A stretch of 14,531 nt of DNA from CAZLPZ01 sp964561535. GTDB taxonomy: Bacteria; Pseudomonadota; Alphaproteobacteria; Micavibrionales; Micavibrionaceae. The stretch lies in NCBI GenBank assembly GCA_964561535.1, contig CAZLPZ010000037.1, positions 1-14,531 of the forward strand. The letters run 5' to 3'. A program made the translations under genes and the position numbers. The notes under the pieces are model-generated. The model was not told the origin of the DNA, searched no databases, and saw only the letters and a list, made by a program, of their open reading frames with translations. This document shows positions 14,275 to 14,531 of this stretch, piece after piece. How positions within the stretch are numbered: position 1 is the stretch's first letter; each line of letters begins with the position of its first letter.

Positions 14275-14448
14275 TTATAGTCCAACGTGAAAAGTAAAAG
14301 ATTTGACGGATAAGTCTATCTTTCGTAAACAGGAACGGTAAACTTTGCAATATGTCATATGCGTAATATTATTACTTATTTACGCGGTAGGTGGGATTTA
14401 ACATTACAAAAAATCTAAAGATATTAGGGATATCATACTCTTTTTGTC
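14275..14448. promoter_or_regulatory. AT-rich upstream region of the AAA+ gene with inverted repeats
   Basis: No gene is evident. GTAATA-T-TATTAC (14363-14375) is an inverted repeat, and GCGTAA (14361-14366) pairs with TTACGC (14380-14385) around it. AATATGTCA at 14349-14357 repeats the half-site of the 20-bp palindrome at 11278-11297. No convincing sigma-70 or -24/-12 promoter for the AAA+ gene is visible. Confidence 0.35.
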
Positions 14449-14467
14449 ATTGGTGGACCTGATCAGG
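14449..14467. repeat. 19-bp direct repeat, copy 1 (tRNA 3'-end-like on - strand)
   Basis: ATTGGTGGACCTGATCAGG is identical to 14513-14531. On the - strand it reads CCTGATCAGGTCCACCA. In tRNA numbering this fits a T-stem 3' strand CTGAT, acceptor strand CAGGTCC, discriminator A and CCA. The sequence inward of this copy is GC-rich and does not make a T-loop, so this copy is at most a tRNA fragment. Confidence 0.6.
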
Positions 14468-14470
14468 CCC

Positions 14471-14486
14471 GCGCGCGGCTGCGCGC
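14471..14486. repeat. GC-rich hairpin between the direct repeats
   Basis: GCGCGC, loop GGCT, GCGCGC form a perfect six-pair stem in otherwise AT-rich DNA. There is no T-run after it on the + strand. On the - strand it lies upstream of repeat copy 1. Confidence 0.5.
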
Positions 14487-14512
14487 AAAATAGAGTATTT
14501 GAATAGGGAAAA

Positions 14513-14531
14513 ATTGGTGGACCTGATCAGG
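14513..14531. repeat. 19-bp direct repeat, copy 2 (runs into the window end)
   Basis: This is identical to 14449-14467, with 64 bases from start to start. It ends exactly at the window edge, so it may be longer, may be part of a tandem series, or may be the 3' end of an intact minus-strand tRNA gene lying outside. Confidence 0.6.

Noticed and set aside
14449..14531. CRISPR array
   Set aside because: Only two copies of a 19-bp unit are seen, the spacer is 45 bases and partly hairpin, and no cas genes are present. The repeat is better explained as a tRNA-end or palindromic element.

Overview
The window looks like the chromosome of an alphaproteobacterium. That is inferred from the protein character of SecY, S14 and L24, and from the spc ribosomal operon order. 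The lineage may be an unusual or host-associated one, but I cannot place it below class level. Base composition is moderate in the ribosomal genes and clearly more AT-rich in the orphan gene at 4415-4876 and in the right-hand third.

Left block (1-4340): the 3' end of rplN, then rplX, rplE, rpsN, rpsH, rplF, rplR, rpsE, rpmD and rplO, all on the + strand with short gaps. This is the classical spc operon. It ends at a strong intrinsic terminator just after rplO, where secY would normally follow. L30 has a Lys/Ala-rich N-terminal extension, and the rpmD-rplO gap carries two hairpins.

Middle block (4341-9060, + strand): an unrecognised 153-aa protein between two terminators, a Nudix hydrolase, an NfeD-like / SPFH (QmcA-like) membrane pair, then secY and adk after their own leader. 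The block ends at a strong hairpin shared with the convergent typA/bipA gene (9065-10885, - strand). The usual rpsM-rpsK-rpoA-rplQ genes do not follow adk here.

Right block (10886-14531), accessory in character: a 78-aa membrane-anchored small protein (-) is divergent from a 146-aa DUF5681/terminase-small-subunit-like protein (+). Their intergenic region holds two back-to-back sigma-70-type promoters, each covered by a different perfect palindrome (20 bp and 28 bp). Convergent to the second gene is a 768-aa protein with a sigma-54-activator-type AAA+ domain at its C terminus, about 500 residues of unrecognised N-terminal sequence and no C-terminal helix-turn-helix. The window ends with a 19-bp direct repeat that reads on the - strand like a tRNA 3' end (CCTGATCAGGTCCACCA), with a GC-rich hairpin between the copies.

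The ribosomal, translocon and GTPase genes are housekeeping. The most interesting material is the insertion that splits rplO from secY, and the 11.0-14.5 kb region with its palindromic divergent control region, HTH-less AAA+ activator and tRNA-end-like repeats. No complete new system can be proved from the sequence alone.
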